From Spartobacteria bacterium (lineage in GTDB: Bacteria; Verrucomicrobiota; Verrucomicrobiia; Chthoniobacterales; UBA10450), in assembly GCA_003134765.1 (NCBI GenBank), contig PLCM01000029.1, positions 34,943-92,882 on the forward strand: 57,940 nucleotides of DNA, written 5' to 3'. Both the position numbers and the translations under genes were made by a program. Numbering within the stretch: position 1 is the stretch's first letter; each line of letters begins with the position of its first letter. The notes below the pieces were generated by a model. The model worked only from the letters and a program-made list of their open reading frames with translations. It had not been told where the DNA came from and searched no databases. Below are positions 7,551-15,962 of this stretch, piece after piece.

Positions 7551-8337
7551 AACATTGAAATTGTTCTCCGACTACCACACCCACCCCCAGGGCCATCGCG
7601 TTCAGCCCTACAGTCAGAGCCTGCTGCAACCCTGGATCGATAGTGCGCGGGAACGCGGCCTGAGCGATATTGCTTTTACCGATCACGATCGATACCACGC
7701 CGGCATTGATTTCGAGGAAATCGACCGGCTGCGGGCGGCGAATCCCGACGTGAAAATTCGCGCCGGCCTTGAGCTCGATAATGATCCGGAAACGTCCGCG
7801 GCGGGACGGGAGTGGGTGGAGAAACAATGGGACCACCTCGATTTCGTTCTCGGCTCGGTCCATTACCTCGATCGCGCGGATCAGATGTTCGACAGTGTCC
7901 CGGCCGGCGCAGAACAATTTGCCGGGCGGGATATCGATGAAGCTTACGCTGATTATTTTCGCCGCCTCCGCGAGATTGCCGCGACGGGCTTGGTCGATTG
8001 CCTGTCGCATCTCGACCTGATCAAGATCCACGGACACCGTCCCAATTCGCCAATCGCGGACCTTGTAAGCGAAACACTCGACTTCATCGCCGCGCGCGGA
8101 CTCGCCATCGAGCTTTCCACGGCCGGCTGGCGCAAACCCGTGAACGAACTTTATCCCTCCGACGAAATCATCCGCCTCGCGATCGCGAAAGGGATTCCAT
8201 TTACCACCGCATCCGACGCCCACTCGCGTGTGCAGCTGGGCGAGAATTACGATCGGCTGGCGGAGAAGATGTCGGAGATGGGGGTTAGCGAAGTTTACGT
8301 TTTCGAGCGGCACCAGCCGCAGGCGCGCCCGATTTAG
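7537..8337 (+). CDS. PHP-domain phosphatase, histidinol-phosphatase-like
   Basis: A PHP-family metal-dependent phosphoesterase related to HisK, which removes phosphate from L-histidinol phosphate. Metal ligands are visible in DYHTHP, FTDHD, GLELD, LGSVHYLD, LSHLDL and TASDAHS. The length of about 266 residues is normal. Start choice is uncertain: ATG 7537 is used here, GTG 7522 would add five residues, and TTG codons at 7555 or 7561 are closest to the conserved core (KLFSDYHTHP). No other histidine gene is nearby, so the substrate is not certain. Confidence 0.85.
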   Translation: MIPAPTLKLFSDYHTHPQGHRVQPYSQSLLQPWIDSARERGLSDIAFTDHDRYHAGIDFEEIDRLRAANPDVKIRAGLELDNDPETSAAGREWVEKQWDHLDFVLGSVHYLDRADQMFDSVPAGAEQFAGRDIDEAYADYFRRLREIAATGLVDCLSHLDLIKIHGHRPNSPIADLVSETLDFIAARGLAIELSTAGWRKPVNELYPSDEIIRLAIAKGIPFTTASDAHSRVQLGENYDRLAEKMSEMGVSEVYVFERHQPQARPI

Positions 8338-8342
8338 TCCTC

Positions 8343-8444
8343 GTCATTCCGAACGGAGCGAAGCGGAGTCGAGGAATCCCGTGGCAGTATCGATCGTTCG
8401 GCAACGGGGTCTCTCGACTCCGCTTCGCTTCGCTCGAGATGACA
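8343..8444. repeat. Family B palindrome, copy 1
   Basis: An inverted repeat with arms of the type GTCATTCCGAACGGAGCGAA and CGCTCGAGATGAC, between convergent genes. Other copies: 10532-10615, 12281-12364, 27806-27879, 36171-36273, 45459-45542, and a half copy at 12603-12635. Confidence 0.85.
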
Positions 8445-8457
8445 GCTTTGAAAAATG

Positions 8458-8769
8458 CTACAACCCCAACCCGCCAATCCCCATTCCGCCGGTAATCTTC
8501 GTCATCTCCGATTGCGCCAGCTCCTTGCCTTGCGCGATCGCCTGTTTCACGCCGCTCAAGACCGCTTCCTCAAGGAATTCCACATCCTCGGGATCCACGA
8601 TTTCCTTCGCGATTTTGATCGAGAGGACGTCCCCGGAACCGTTCGCGACCACCGTAATTTTGCCGCCGGCCGCCTGCACTTCGACTGTTTTGTCCTCGAG
8701 CTCGGCCTGAGTTTTCGCCATCTGCTCCTGCATCTTCTGGGCCTGCTTCATCAACTTGTTCAGATTCAT
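8458..8769 (-). CDS. ybaB: YbaB/EbfC nucleoid-associated protein
   Basis: A 103-residue protein with the family's typical pattern: an amphipathic N-terminal helix (LMKQAQKMQEQMAKTQAEL), then AGGKITVVANGSGDVLSIKI, then a helix after DPEDVEFLEEAV. EbfC/YbaB dimers bind DNA and are commonly encoded directly downstream of dnaX, as here (31 bases apart). A recR gene usually follows; it does not here. Confidence 0.93.
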   Translation of the reverse strand: MNLNKLMKQAQKMQEQMAKTQAELEDKTVEVQAAGGKITVVANGSGDVLSIKIAKEIVDPEDVEFLEEAVLSGVKQAIAQGKELAQSEMTKITGGMGIGGLGL

Positions 8770-8800
8770 AATCGGGATCTCTGCGCGAAAGTTTTCGGAG

Positions 8801-10465
8801 TCAATCGTTCACGGTTCTGATTTCACCCTTAAAAATTTCCAGCGCTTCGCGGATGAGGGGATCGTCTTTGAAGGTCGCCTGGGTTTCCGGCTTTTTCGGG
8901 TCGGGTTGGACGGGCGCTCCCATCGCCTCGACGACGGGAAGACCCTCTTTCAAAACGAATTTGATTTTCCAATCCTGGCCGCTGATTTCTTTCAAGAGCG
9001 CATCGAGATAGTCGCGCGTTTTTGGAATGGAAAGGGATTCCATTGCCGTCTTCTGTTCCGGCGGAAAACCGACGGTGAGAAAACGACCCTCGATTCCCAG
9101 CGCCGTTCCGGCTTCCACCCAGCCGGCGATCAACTTTCGCGTGGAGCGCACGCGTTCCACGGTTTGGCGCCAGACGTCTTTGTGATCGATAGAGGAGGGG
9201 GCAGGCGGTGGTGCCGTTTTCGGGTCCGGCGCCGACGGTTTTTCTGCGACGCGCGCCGTTTCTGGCTTCGGGGAGGAAGTGGGACGCGCGGAAGCGCGTC
9301 CCTCCGAGGAGGATGACGACGGCGCTTTCCCATCGCGCAAGGCCGCGAGATTCTCGATCACTTCGTTCAGCGTGACCTGGCTGAGAGTTTGGATGGCCTT
9401 GATCACGGCGACCTCGAAATGCAGGCGTTTGTTCGGCGCCCATTTCATCCGGCCTTCCGCGGCGGCAAACTGATCGATCAATTCGAGCAGGCGATCGGTC
9501 TCGATCATCGCGGCCTGGGCCTCGAGCGATTTTTGCAGGTCGGGATTCAGATCGTCCGCCAGCGCTTCCGGTTTCACCTTGCCGACGAGCAGGTCGCGCA
9601 AATACGAAATCAGGTCGGACATCAACTTCATCATGTCCCGGCCGTTGTCGGCCTCGGCGTGGAGGAGCTCGAGCGCTCCTGGGGTTTCGCCGCGCAAAAT
9701 CTTTTCCGTAAACTGCGCGACAGTTTGTTCGCTCGTGAAACCGAACACGCTCAGAACGTCGGGCTCGGCGATCTGGTCGCCGCAAAACGCGACCAGCTGA
9801 TCGAGCATCGATTCGGCGTCGCGCAATCCACCGTCCGCGCCTTTGGCGATCGCGTGCGCCGCCGCGGGATCGAGCGTGATCTTCTCCTTACCCGCGATGA
9901 ATTGGAGATGCTGCGCGATCAGGTTAGCCGGGATTCGATGAAGGTCGAAGCGCTGGCAGCGACTCAGGATTGTCGGCAGAACTTTTTGCGGCTCGGTGGT
10001 GGCGAAGATGAACTTCACGTGGGGAGGGGGTTCCTCAAGCGTCTTGAGCAACGCATTGAACGCCGCCGACGTGAGCATGTGCACCTCGTCGATGATATAG
10101 ATCTTAAAGTGCCCTTTGCTCGGTGCGTAACGCACATTGTCTCGCAGCTCCCGCACCTGTTCGACCCCGTTGTTGCTGGCACCGTCGATTTCGAGCACGT
10201 CGAGGCTGTTGCCGGCCGTGATTTCCTTGCAGCTGTCGCAAACGCCGCACGGCGTCACCGTCGGTCCGTTCACGCAATTGAGGGCTTTCGCGAGAATTCG
10301 CGCCGTGGATGTCTTTCCGATCCCACGGGGTCCCACGAACAGATACGCATGGGCGAGCCGGTTCTGCTCAACCGCATTTTTGAGCGTCCGCGTCACGTGC
10401 GTCTGACCGACCAGATCGTCGAACGTCTGCGGCCGGTATTTTCTCGCGAAAACCTGATAGCTCAC
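8801..10465 (-). CDS. dnaX: DNA polymerase III subunit gamma/tau
   Basis: The clamp-loader ATPase of DNA polymerase III, 554 residues. Walker A is GPRGIGKT at about 45-52, the zinc-binding cysteines are Cys64, Cys73, Cys76 and Cys79, Walker B is DEVHML, and the SRC sensor motif follows. The C-terminal third contains a Ser/Pro-rich linker in which residues near 385-397 (EGRASARPTS) are encoded by a palindrome (9281-9302) that belongs to a dispersed repeat. It is followed by ybaB. I did not find a convincing slippery site that would make a shorter gamma form. Confidence 0.96.
   Translation of the reverse strand: MSYQVFARKYRPQTFDDLVGQTHVTRTLKNAVEQNRLAHAYLFVGPRGIGKTSTARILAKALNCVNGPTVTPCGVCDSCKEITAGNSLDVLEIDGASNNGVEQVRELRDNVRYAPSKGHFKIYIIDEVHMLTSAAFNALLKTLEEPPPHVKFIFATTEPQKVLPTILSRCQRFDLHRIPANLIAQHLQFIAGKEKITLDPAAAHAIAKGADGGLRDAESMLDQLVAFCGDQIAEPDVLSVFGFTSEQTVAQFTEKILRGETPGALELLHAEADNGRDMMKLMSDLISYLRDLLVGKVKPEALADDLNPDLQKSLEAQAAMIETDRLLELIDQFAAAEGRMKWAPNKRLHFEVAVIKAIQTLSQVTLNEVIENLAALRDGKAPSSSSSEGRASARPTSSPKPETARVAEKPSAPDPKTAPPPAPSSIDHKDVWRQTVERVRSTRKLIAGWVEAGTALGIEGRFLTVGFPPEQKTAMESLSIPKTRDYLDALLKEISGQDWKIKFVLKEGLPVVEAMGAPVQPDPKKPETQATFKDDPLIREALEIFKGEIRTVND
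9281..9302. repeat. Palindrome within the dnaX linker
   Basis: GGGACGCGC and GCGCGTCCC flank a 4-base loop. The minus-strand reading gives the peptide GRASARP. A related, degenerate copy with the same potential peptide is intergenic at 18404-18497. Confidence 0.7.
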
Positions 10466-10531
10466 ACTTTGAATCTAATCCGCTTCAATCGCGCGCGAAA
10501 ACAGAAAACGGAAAATCGCGACGATAGAGCG

Positions 10532-10615
10532 GTCATTTCGGGCGAAGTCGAGAAATCCCGAGATGCCGCCCTTCAGGTTGCGCAGCGGGATCCCTCAACT
10601 TCGCTCGGGATGACG
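10532..10615. repeat. Family B palindrome, copy 2
   Basis: The arms are GTCATTTCGGGCGAAGTCGA and CAACTTCGCTCGGGATGAC. It lies between the divergent dnaX and P1 peptidase genes. Confidence 0.8.
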
Positions 10616-10630
10616 AGTCATCTTCTTTCA

Positions 10631-10665
10631 TTGGGCGTTGGACGTTGGACGTTGGACGTTGGACG
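10631..10665. repeat. Heptamer array TTGGACG
   Basis: One TTGGGCG is followed by four TTGGACG units. The array ends 15 bases before the P1 peptidase start codon, where a promoter or ribosome binding site would be expected. Confidence 0.85.
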
Positions 10666-10679
10666 TTTTCCCCACTCAC

Positions 10680-11870
10680 ATGAAAAGCAAACCGCCGCGT
10701 CTTATCGTTCTCGCGCTCCTCGCTTCATCCGCATTGTCCGTCGACGCTCGCGAGCCACAAACGTCCCCGCCGCCCGTGCAGCAGGTTCGCGCCCGCGCTC
10801 TCGGCATTCCCTTCGACGGCACTCCCGGGCCGCTCAACGCCATCACGGACGTCGCCGGCGTGGAGGTCGGCTACACCACGCTCGTCAGCGGCGAAGGAAA
10901 ACTCGAAGTTGGCCATGGCCCGATCCGGACCGGCGTGACGGCGGTTCTGCCGCGCGGAAAGAATGATGATCCCGTGTATGCCGGCGTCTTCAGCCTCAAC
11001 GGGAACGGTGAGATGACCGGCACGGCCTGGCTGGAGGAAGGCGGATTCCTGGAAGGTCCGATCGCCCTCACGAATACGCACAGTGTCGGTGTCGTCCGCG
11101 ATGCAATCATCGCGTGGCGAATCAAAAAGGGTGGCGCGGACCCGGGCGGTTTTTACTGGAGCCTGCCGGTTGTCGCGGAGACCTGGGACGGCTGGCTTAA
11201 CGACGTCAACGGTTTCCATGTGAAACCGGAGCATGTTTTCAACGCTCTCGACACCGCACATGGAGGAGCGATCGACGAAGGCAGTGTCGGCGGCGGGACC
11301 GGAATGGTTTGTTATGAGTTCAAAGGCGGAACCGGCACAGCTTCCCGCAAGATCGAGATGAAGGAAAAGAAGGATGCCGCGCCGCGGACCTTCACGATCG
11401 GTGTCCTGGTGCAGGCAAACTTCGGCCGGCGGCCTCAACTCATGATCGCGGGAATGCCGGTGGGCAGGGAAATTCCCGGCCAGGTTTACCCGCGTGAAAA
11501 TGGCTCCTGCATCGCCGTGGTCGCGACGGACGCACCGCTGCTGCCCCATCAATTGAAACGCCTGGCGCGCCGTGTTTCGCTCGGGCTGGCCCGCACCGGG
11601 ACGGTTTCCGGAAACGGTTCCGGTGATTTGTTCATCGCGTTCTCGACGGCAAATCCGGAGGCATCGAATCCCGACAAGGTCACCCGGTCAGTCGAGACCG
11701 TTCCGAACGATCGGCTCGATCCAATTTTCGATGCCGTTGTCCAGGCGACCGAAGAAGCGGTGGTGAACGCGCTGATTGACAATCAAAGCATGTCCGGCCG
11801 CGACGATCACAAGGTCGAGGCCCTCTCGCACGACCGCGTGCGCGAGTTGCTGAAAAAATACAACCGATGA
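10680..11870 (+). CDS. P1 family (DmpA-type) peptidase, exported
   Basis: A 396-residue protein of peptidase family S58 (L-aminopeptidase/D-esterase, DmpA/BapA type). These autoprocess into two chains, with the new N-terminal Ser as nucleophile. The start chosen, before KSKPPRLIVLALLASSAL, gives a signal peptide; the frame upstream is only repeat sequence. The hallmark ITDVAGVEVGYTTL near residue 50, the NTHSVG segment, GGGTGMVCYEFKGGTGTASR and the later SGNGSGDLFIAFST are present. Cutting probably happens near the GTASR segment. Likely periplasmic or secreted aminopeptidase; the substrate is unknown. Confidence 0.88.
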   Translation: MKSKPPRLIVLALLASSALSVDAREPQTSPPPVQQVRARALGIPFDGTPGPLNAITDVAGVEVGYTTLVSGEGKLEVGHGPIRTGVTAVLPRGKNDDPVYAGVFSLNGNGEMTGTAWLEEGGFLEGPIALTNTHSVGVVRDAIIAWRIKKGGADPGGFYWSLPVVAETWDGWLNDVNGFHVKPEHVFNALDTAHGGAIDEGSVGGGTGMVCYEFKGGTGTASRKIEMKEKKDAAPRTFTIGVLVQANFGRRPQLMIAGMPVGREIPGQVYPRENGSCIAVVATDAPLLPHQLKRLARRVSLGLARTGTVSGNGSGDLFIAFSTANPEASNPDKVTRSVETVPNDRLDPIFDAVVQATEEAVVNALIDNQSMSGRDDHKVEALSHDRVRELLKKYNR

Positions 11871-11895
11871 TTGGAGCCGGCACGCCCCCGTACCG

Positions 11896-11956
11896 GTGGG
11901 GAGACGCCGAAGGTTCCGGGCGAAATTCAAACGGCACAAGGGAGTGCCGTCTCCAT
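11896..11956. repeat. Family I repeat, copy 1
   Basis: It contains CAAACGGCACAAGGGAGTGC followed by CGTCTCCAT, close to AACGGCACGAGGGCGGGC followed by CGTCTCCAT at 45612-45637. It follows the P1 peptidase stop codon. Confidence 0.55.
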
Positions 11957-11971
11957 CAACGGAGCTACTAC

Positions 11972-12235
11972 TTACGCCAGCAAACGTCGTCCCGCGCCGT
12001 GCAGGAGCGACTTGGACGATTTTTTGAGAATACCGGCGAGCGGCTTTCCCGAGCTGATTCTCACGCTCACGCACGCATCGCTTGGATCTTTGCCTTCGAA
12101 ATCGCGCTCCCACCGGGTTTGAGCGGTGGCCAGCACCTGCACGTAATTAACGTCGAGCGCGCGTCTTAAGCCAGTAATCAGCCGGCGGCTATCGATGATG
12201 GTATCGGAGAGGGCGTTGGTCTGAGAGCTGTTCAT
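11972..12235 (-). CDS. Hypothetical protein, 87 residues
   Basis: I start at the methionine before NSSQTNALSDTI. The protein is mostly charged and helical (residues 10-50 include SRRLITGLRRALDVNYVQVL) and has no recognised motif. The last residues run into repeat-like DNA. Codon use and an intact 87-codon frame support a real gene, but I cannot assign a function. Confidence 0.5.
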   Translation of the reverse strand: MNSSQTNALSDTIIDSRRLITGLRRALDVNYVQVLATAQTRWERDFEGKDPSDACVSVRISSGKPLAGILKKSSKSLLHGAGRRLLA

Positions 12236-12280
12236 GACAACCCTTGGAAAAAGCAGGATATGAGCCGCGCATGTTTCCAA

Positions 12281-12364
12281 GTCATCCCGAGCGAAGTCGA
12301 GGGATCCCGTGGCAAAACCTTTAAGCTTTCATCCCGGGACTCCTCGACTTCGCTCGGAATGACG
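12281..12364. repeat. Family B palindrome, copy 3
   Basis: The arms are GTCATCCCGAGCGAAGTCGA and TCGACTTCGCTCGGAATGAC. It lies between two small minus-strand genes. Confidence 0.85.
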
Positions 12365-12396
12365 GAGGATGGTTCCGCCTTCCGTTCTGCTCTAAC

Positions 12397-12600
12397 TTAG
12401 TTCTCTGCCATTTCTTCATCCAGTTCCCGCTGCAACTGGCGGCGCGCGGCCTTCTTGATTGCGCGGCGCTCCGTCACGACGGCCTGTTTTTCGGCCAGCC
12501 GTTCCTGCCGGGTCCGCGTTTCGACAGCGCTCGGCAGATGGGAAATCTTCGGCCGATTTGCGCCGACCTTCTTCTCACTGGGCTTGGCGTAGGGTTCCAT
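12397..12600 (-). CDS. Small basic hypothetical protein, 67 residues
   Basis: A 67-residue Lys/Arg/Glu-rich protein, probably largely helical in its C-terminal half (ETRTRQERLAEKQAVVTERR). No domain is recognised. It sits between two family B repeats and is divergent from the following membrane protein. It could be a small nucleic-acid-binding protein, but nothing shows this directly. Confidence 0.45.
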   Translation of the reverse strand: MEPYAKPSEKKVGANRPKISHLPSAVETRTRQERLAEKQAVVTERRAIKKAARRQLQRELDEEMAEN

Positions 12601-12602
12601 AT

Positions 12603-12635
12603 CGTCAGGTCGAGCGAAGTCGAGACATCCCGCCG
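12603..12635. repeat. Half copy of family B
   Basis: Only one arm (GTCAGGTCGAGCGAAGTCGA and following bases) is present; no matching second arm is seen before the next gene. Confidence 0.6.
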
Positions 12636-12704
12636 TGTCAATTTCCGCGACCGCGATTCAAAATCGCTCGCGCCCCTGGACCAGCTTCTTTAGCTTTGGG
12701 GCTC

Positions 12705-13241
12705 ATGAACTGGGAAGCGATTAATGCCATGTCGCAACTGGTCAGTTCCGTCGCGGTCGTTTTGTCTGTCCTGTATCTGGCCATCCAGCTGCGGAGCAGC
12801 ACGCGGGTTGCGAAGGTGGCGGCCCAGGACGCGGCGGCGTCGGCGCTGCGGGATTTCACGAAACCGTTGATGGAAAATGCCGAGCTGGGCCGCGTCTGGC
12901 GGGCTGGACTGGAAGACCTCGACGCTCTCTCGCCGGACGATCAGGCCCGCTTTTTTCATGCCGCCCACCAATTCTTGAAAGCGCTCGAAACAATCCATTT
13001 TCATTACGCCTATGGATTGCTCGATGTGCAGCTCTGGAATGGCTGGCGGGAACTTCTCCGGCATTATGTCGTCTCGCCGGGCATCGCTCATTATCTGGAA
13101 CGCCGCGGAGAAGTTTTCTCCGAGCGATTCCGAAAATTCCTCACGGAGCTTGAACCGGTCAGCGAACGGTTGACGGTCGGCACTCTTCTCGGCAAAGAAA
13201 ACCGGCGTCAGCCTGTAGTTTATCCCAATCATGAGCCTTGA
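12705..13241 (+). CDS. Membrane-anchored protein of unknown function
   Basis: A 178-residue protein. I start at the ATG before NWEAINAMSQL because one transmembrane helix follows (residues 9-29, LVSSVAVVLSVLYLAIQL) and the upstream frame is repeat. The remainder is a soluble helical region with many Trp, His and Phe residues (ETIHFHYAYGLLDVQLWNGW). Proteins with this layout are common and uncharacterised. It overlaps the dehydratase start by 11 bases, so the two are probably co-translated. Confidence 0.7.
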   Translation: MNWEAINAMSQLVSSVAVVLSVLYLAIQLRSSTRVAKVAAQDAAASALRDFTKPLMENAELGRVWRAGLEDLDALSPDDQARFFHAAHQFLKALETIHFHYAYGLLDVQLWNGWRELLRHYVVSPGIAHYLERRGEVFSERFRKFLTELEPVSERLTVGTLLGKENRRQPVVYPNHEP

Positions 13242-14181
13242 CCTTGCGGCCATTACCGCTGCCCACGAACGTATTCGTCCGCATATCCATCGAACGCCGG
13301 TCCTGACCAGCGAACGGCTTGATGCGGCCAGCGGAGCGTCGCTCTTTTTCAAATGCGAAAACTTCCAGAAGGTCGGCGCCTTCAAGGCGCGCGGAGCGAC
13401 GAACGCCGTCTTTGCGCTCGATGAGGAAACGGCGCGCCGCGGCGTGGCCACGCATTCGTCCGGCAACCACGCGGCCGCTCTCTCCCGCGCTGCGAGACTG
13501 CGCGGGATCGCGGCCCATATCGTGATGCCTTCGAACTCACCGAAAGTGAAAGTGCGCGCTGTCGAAGGTTATGGCGGGCGGATTGTGTTCTGCGAACCGA
13601 ATCAGCGTGCCCGTGAAGAAGCCTGCACGCGAATCATCGCCGAAACGGGCGCGACCTTGATTCACCCCTTCGAAAACGAGGACGTGATGGCAGGGCAGGG
13701 GACCATCGCGCTGGAATTGCTGGAGGATGTTCCCGACCTTGATTTCATTCTCTGCCCGGTGGGCGGCGGCGGAGTCCTTTCCGGTATCGCTCTGGCCGCC
13801 AAAGGGCTGCGCCCGGACATCAAGGTGATTGCTACCGAACCTGCCGGGGCCGACGATGCGGCCCAATCGTTTCAGCAACACCAGCTCGTTTATCAGGAGC
13901 AGAAAAACACTATTGCCGACGGATTGCGGACGAATCTCGGCGCGCCGAATTTCGCCCTGGTCCAGCGCTACGTTGATGACATCGTGACGGTGAGCGACGA
14001 AGGGATCATCGCGGCGATGCGGACGCTCTGGGAGACGATGAAGATTGTCGTTGAACCGTCAGGAGCGGTCCCCTACGGCGCGGTGATCGAGGGAAAAATC
14101 GATTGCCGAGGTAAACGCGTGGCGCTCATTCTGACTGGCGGCAATGTCGATCTCGACGCCCTCCCCTGGATGAAATTTTGA
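13231..14181 (+). CDS. PLP-dependent threonine dehydratase / serine racemase
   Basis: A 316-residue fold-type II PLP enzyme. Lys52 in GAFKARGA is the Schiff-base lysine, SSGNH (76-80) contacts the cofactor, and the glycine loop GGGG (178-181) binds its phosphate. There is no C-terminal ACT domain, so it is like catabolic threonine dehydratase or serine racemase rather than the feedback-controlled IlvA. It may deaminate L-threonine or L-serine, or make D-serine. Its start overlaps the upstream membrane protein. Confidence 0.9.
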   Translation: MSLDLAAITAAHERIRPHIHRTPVLTSERLDAASGASLFFKCENFQKVGAFKARGATNAVFALDEETARRGVATHSSGNHAAALSRAARLRGIAAHIVMPSNSPKVKVRAVEGYGGRIVFCEPNQRAREEACTRIIAETGATLIHPFENEDVMAGQGTIALELLEDVPDLDFILCPVGGGGVLSGIALAAKGLRPDIKVIATEPAGADDAAQSFQQHQLVYQEQKNTIADGLRTNLGAPNFALVQRYVDDIVTVSDEGIIAAMRTLWETMKIVVEPSGAVPYGAVIEGKIDCRGKRVALILTGGNVDLDALPWMKF

Positions 14182-14218
14182 ATCGCCCGTCTCAACGTCC
14201 TCTCGCTATTCTCGTCCC

Positions 14219-14665
14219 ATGTTGAAATCCATCCTCGCGATCATCGTCAGTTACGTCGTCATGTTCGTCCTGTTTATGGCGATCTTCGTCGGTTGCTACT
14301 TCGCTCTTGGGATCGAGCGCGTGTTCCAGCCGGACAGTTACGAGGTCTCGACTCTCTGGGTCATCCTCACTTTGGTCATCGCCTTCCTGGTCACGATGTT
14401 CGCCGGCTATCTCTGCGCCGCGATCAGCAAAAACTGGCGCACTTGCCAGGTGTTTGCGCTGATCGTTTTTCTTCTGGCGCTCTGGCAATGCTTCTCGGGA
14501 CTGAAACGCGATTCCGAGGGCCCTAACGTTCGCGCTGGCGAGGTAACCTACGTCGAGGCGATCAGCCATGCCGTCACGCCGATGTGGCTTCATTTCGTAA
14601 ATCCCATCGTCAATGGTGCCGGCATTCTCCTGGGCGCGCGAATGAAGCGGCGGGGCAACGCGTAG
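14219..14665 (+). CDS. Four-helix integral membrane protein, unknown
   Basis: A 148-residue protein with probable membrane segments at about 5-30, 45-67, 76-94 and 120-140, ending in a positively charged tail (RMKRRGNA). No known family is recognised. It follows the dehydratase after 37 bases in the same direction and may share its transcript. Confidence 0.7.
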   Translation: MLKSILAIIVSYVVMFVLFMAIFVGCYFALGIERVFQPDSYEVSTLWVILTLVIAFLVTMFAGYLCAAISKNWRTCQVFALIVFLLALWQCFSGLKRDSEGPNVRAGEVTYVEAISHAVTPMWLHFVNPIVNGAGILLGARMKRRGNA

Positions 14666-14689
14666 CTCCGGCTCTTCGCGCGGAGTCTT

Positions 14690-14817
14690 GGGGAGCGCAG
14701 GCTGCCAGCCTGCAGTAGCCGGCAGCTTGCCGGCGACCGGTTGCTAAAGCGTAGCTACCTCGGCGATTCATCCCGGCAAGCTGCCGGGATGTGCAGGCTG
14801 GCAGCCTGCGCTCCCCC
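14690..14817. repeat. Family D multi-stem palindrome, copy 1
   Basis: Outer arms are GGGGAGCGCAGGCTGCCAGC and GGCAGCCTGCGCTCCCC, with an inner stem of CCGGCAGCTTGCCGG type. Copies are at 51981-52108 and 55984-56116, with a variant at 57546-57663. The region just after it (14828-14844) has a CG dinucleotide run. Confidence 0.9.
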
Positions 14818-14870
14818 AAAGAAGAGCCTTCGCGCGCGCGCGCGAAAAATAATCTACGATGCCGGGTTCC

Positions 14871-15356
14871 ATGAAGGTCCTCGTCGTCGAAGATGATCCA
14901 CGCATTTCGGAGGTGCTGGAATCCGCGTTGAAGGCGGATGGTTACGAAGTGCAAACGGCGCAACGGGGGCGCGAGGCTGCGGAGATAGCACGGAAGTCTT
15001 CGCCCGGGCTCATCGTTCTCGATGTCGGATTGCCCGATATCGATGGCTTCGAAGTTTGCCGGTTGGTGCGCACGTTCTCGGATGTGCCGGTTATTTTTCT
15101 TACTTCACGCAGCGACGAAATCGATCGCGTCGTGGGCCTCGAGATCGGCGGCGACGATTACGTCGTAAAGCCATTCAGTCCCCGCGAATTGCTGGCGCGC
15201 ATCAAGGCGATTCTTCGGCGCAACCATCGACCGGAGACGGCGCGAACCGAAGATCGGGAGGCGGCCCTGTTACGCTACGGGCCGATCACGATCGCGCCAT
15301 CGCTCAGTTCGCCTGCATGGTTCTGTTCAGCTACCGCTTCTTTTTCGAAGGGCTGA
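14871..15356 (+). pseudogene. Response regulator lacking its output domain
   Basis: Residues 1-120 form a complete receiver domain: acidic pair in VVEDDP, phosphoacceptor Asp in LIVLDVGLPDIDG, and the switch Lys in VVKPFSPREL. After the linker (LRRNHRPE) the frame reaches LLRYGPITIAP, where OmpR/CreB-type regulators start their winged helix. Here it runs out of register within about 20 residues and stops, so the DNA-binding domain is missing. The bases that follow read, in another frame, as the end of a CreD-like protein. I infer a deletion that removed the regulator's 3' part, a kinase gene and most of creD. A functional stand-alone receiver remains possible. Confidence 0.75.
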
Positions 15357-15499
15357 CCGGACTAACGATCACCATCGGGGCGATCGTGACCCTTTCCCTG
15401 TTAATGATGACAACGGCCAAGGGGAACTGGGCCGACAAGTTCACCTCAAAATCAGTGCCTCGCGGTTTCCCGCCGCCGGTCCCGGGAACGGCCGTGTAA
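15311..15499 (+). pseudogene. CreD-like inner membrane protein, 3' remnant
   Basis: From about 15311 the second reading frame gives FSYRFFFEGLTGLTITIGAI, then a hydrophobic stretch and an NWADKF tail, which resembles the last membrane helices of CreD-family inner membrane proteins. There is no start codon or upstream membrane region in this frame. In the Cre system creD lies near creB and creC, which fits the truncated regulator directly upstream. The family assignment is by eye. Confidence 0.5.
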
Positions 15500-15506
15500 G
15501 CCGAAG

Positions 15507-15962
15507 CTATTTGGCTGTGGCAGGGACGGGAATTACGTACTTTCCGTCCTTCTCCGCGACGAAATTCTCGCTGGAGCTGCTGGAGCTGCCATTGGCATCC
15601 TTGGTCTCGATGCTGATTTTCAATTTCTTCGTCGGCGTGAGCGGGAGCTTGGCCTTGCTGCCATCCGGTCCGGTCTGGACTTCCGACGCTTTCTTCACGT
15701 CGTCCGGCGTGAGGTCGACGAGCTCGATCTTGGATATCTTTGCGGTCCCGGCGCCTTCTGCCTGCATCATTTTGTAAAACTCGAGCGCCATCGGGTTCGC
15801 GTCCTTGGTGTAGAGAAAAGATTCCAGCGCCGCTTTGTCGCCCTTCTCATAAGCGGCCTTGTATTTGTCGACAAACTCCTTGTCCTGGGCGGGCGTGCCG
15901 GCGAAAAGGCCGCCGCAGAACGGCGTGAGGAAGAGGGCTGCGAGAAGCAATTTGGTTTTCAT
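15507..15962 (-). CDS. Secreted protein of unknown function
   Basis: A 151-residue protein starting at the methionine before KTKLLLAALFLTPFCGG, a signal peptide. Residues 25-65 (KEFVDKYKAAYEKGDKAALE) resemble the first helices of NTF2/SnoaL-like domains, followed by beta-rich sequence and a Ser-rich stretch (GSSSSSSENF). No catalytic motif is seen. It is convergent with the CreD-like remnant. Confidence 0.65.
   Translation of the reverse strand: MKTKLLLAALFLTPFCGGLFAGTPAQDKEFVDKYKAAYEKGDKAALESFLYTKDANPMALEFYKMMQAEGAGTAKISKIELVDLTPDDVKKASEVQTGPDGSKAKLPLTPTKKLKISIETKDANGSSSSSSENFVAEKDGKYVIPVPATAK

Noticed and set aside
9389..10966. A 525-codon open frame on the plus strand opposite dnaX
   Set aside because: It is antisense to a clear dnaX gene, its product has no family features, and its end runs through repeats. 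GC-rich DNA gives long antisense frames.
13231..14181. Naming the PLP enzyme ilvA
   Set aside because: It lacks the C-terminal regulatory domain and there are no isoleucine genes nearby; racemase or catabolic dehydratase are equally possible.
14828..14844. CG dinucleotide run as a Z-DNA or regulatory signal
   Set aside because: It is short and beside a palindromic repeat; nothing else supports a function.
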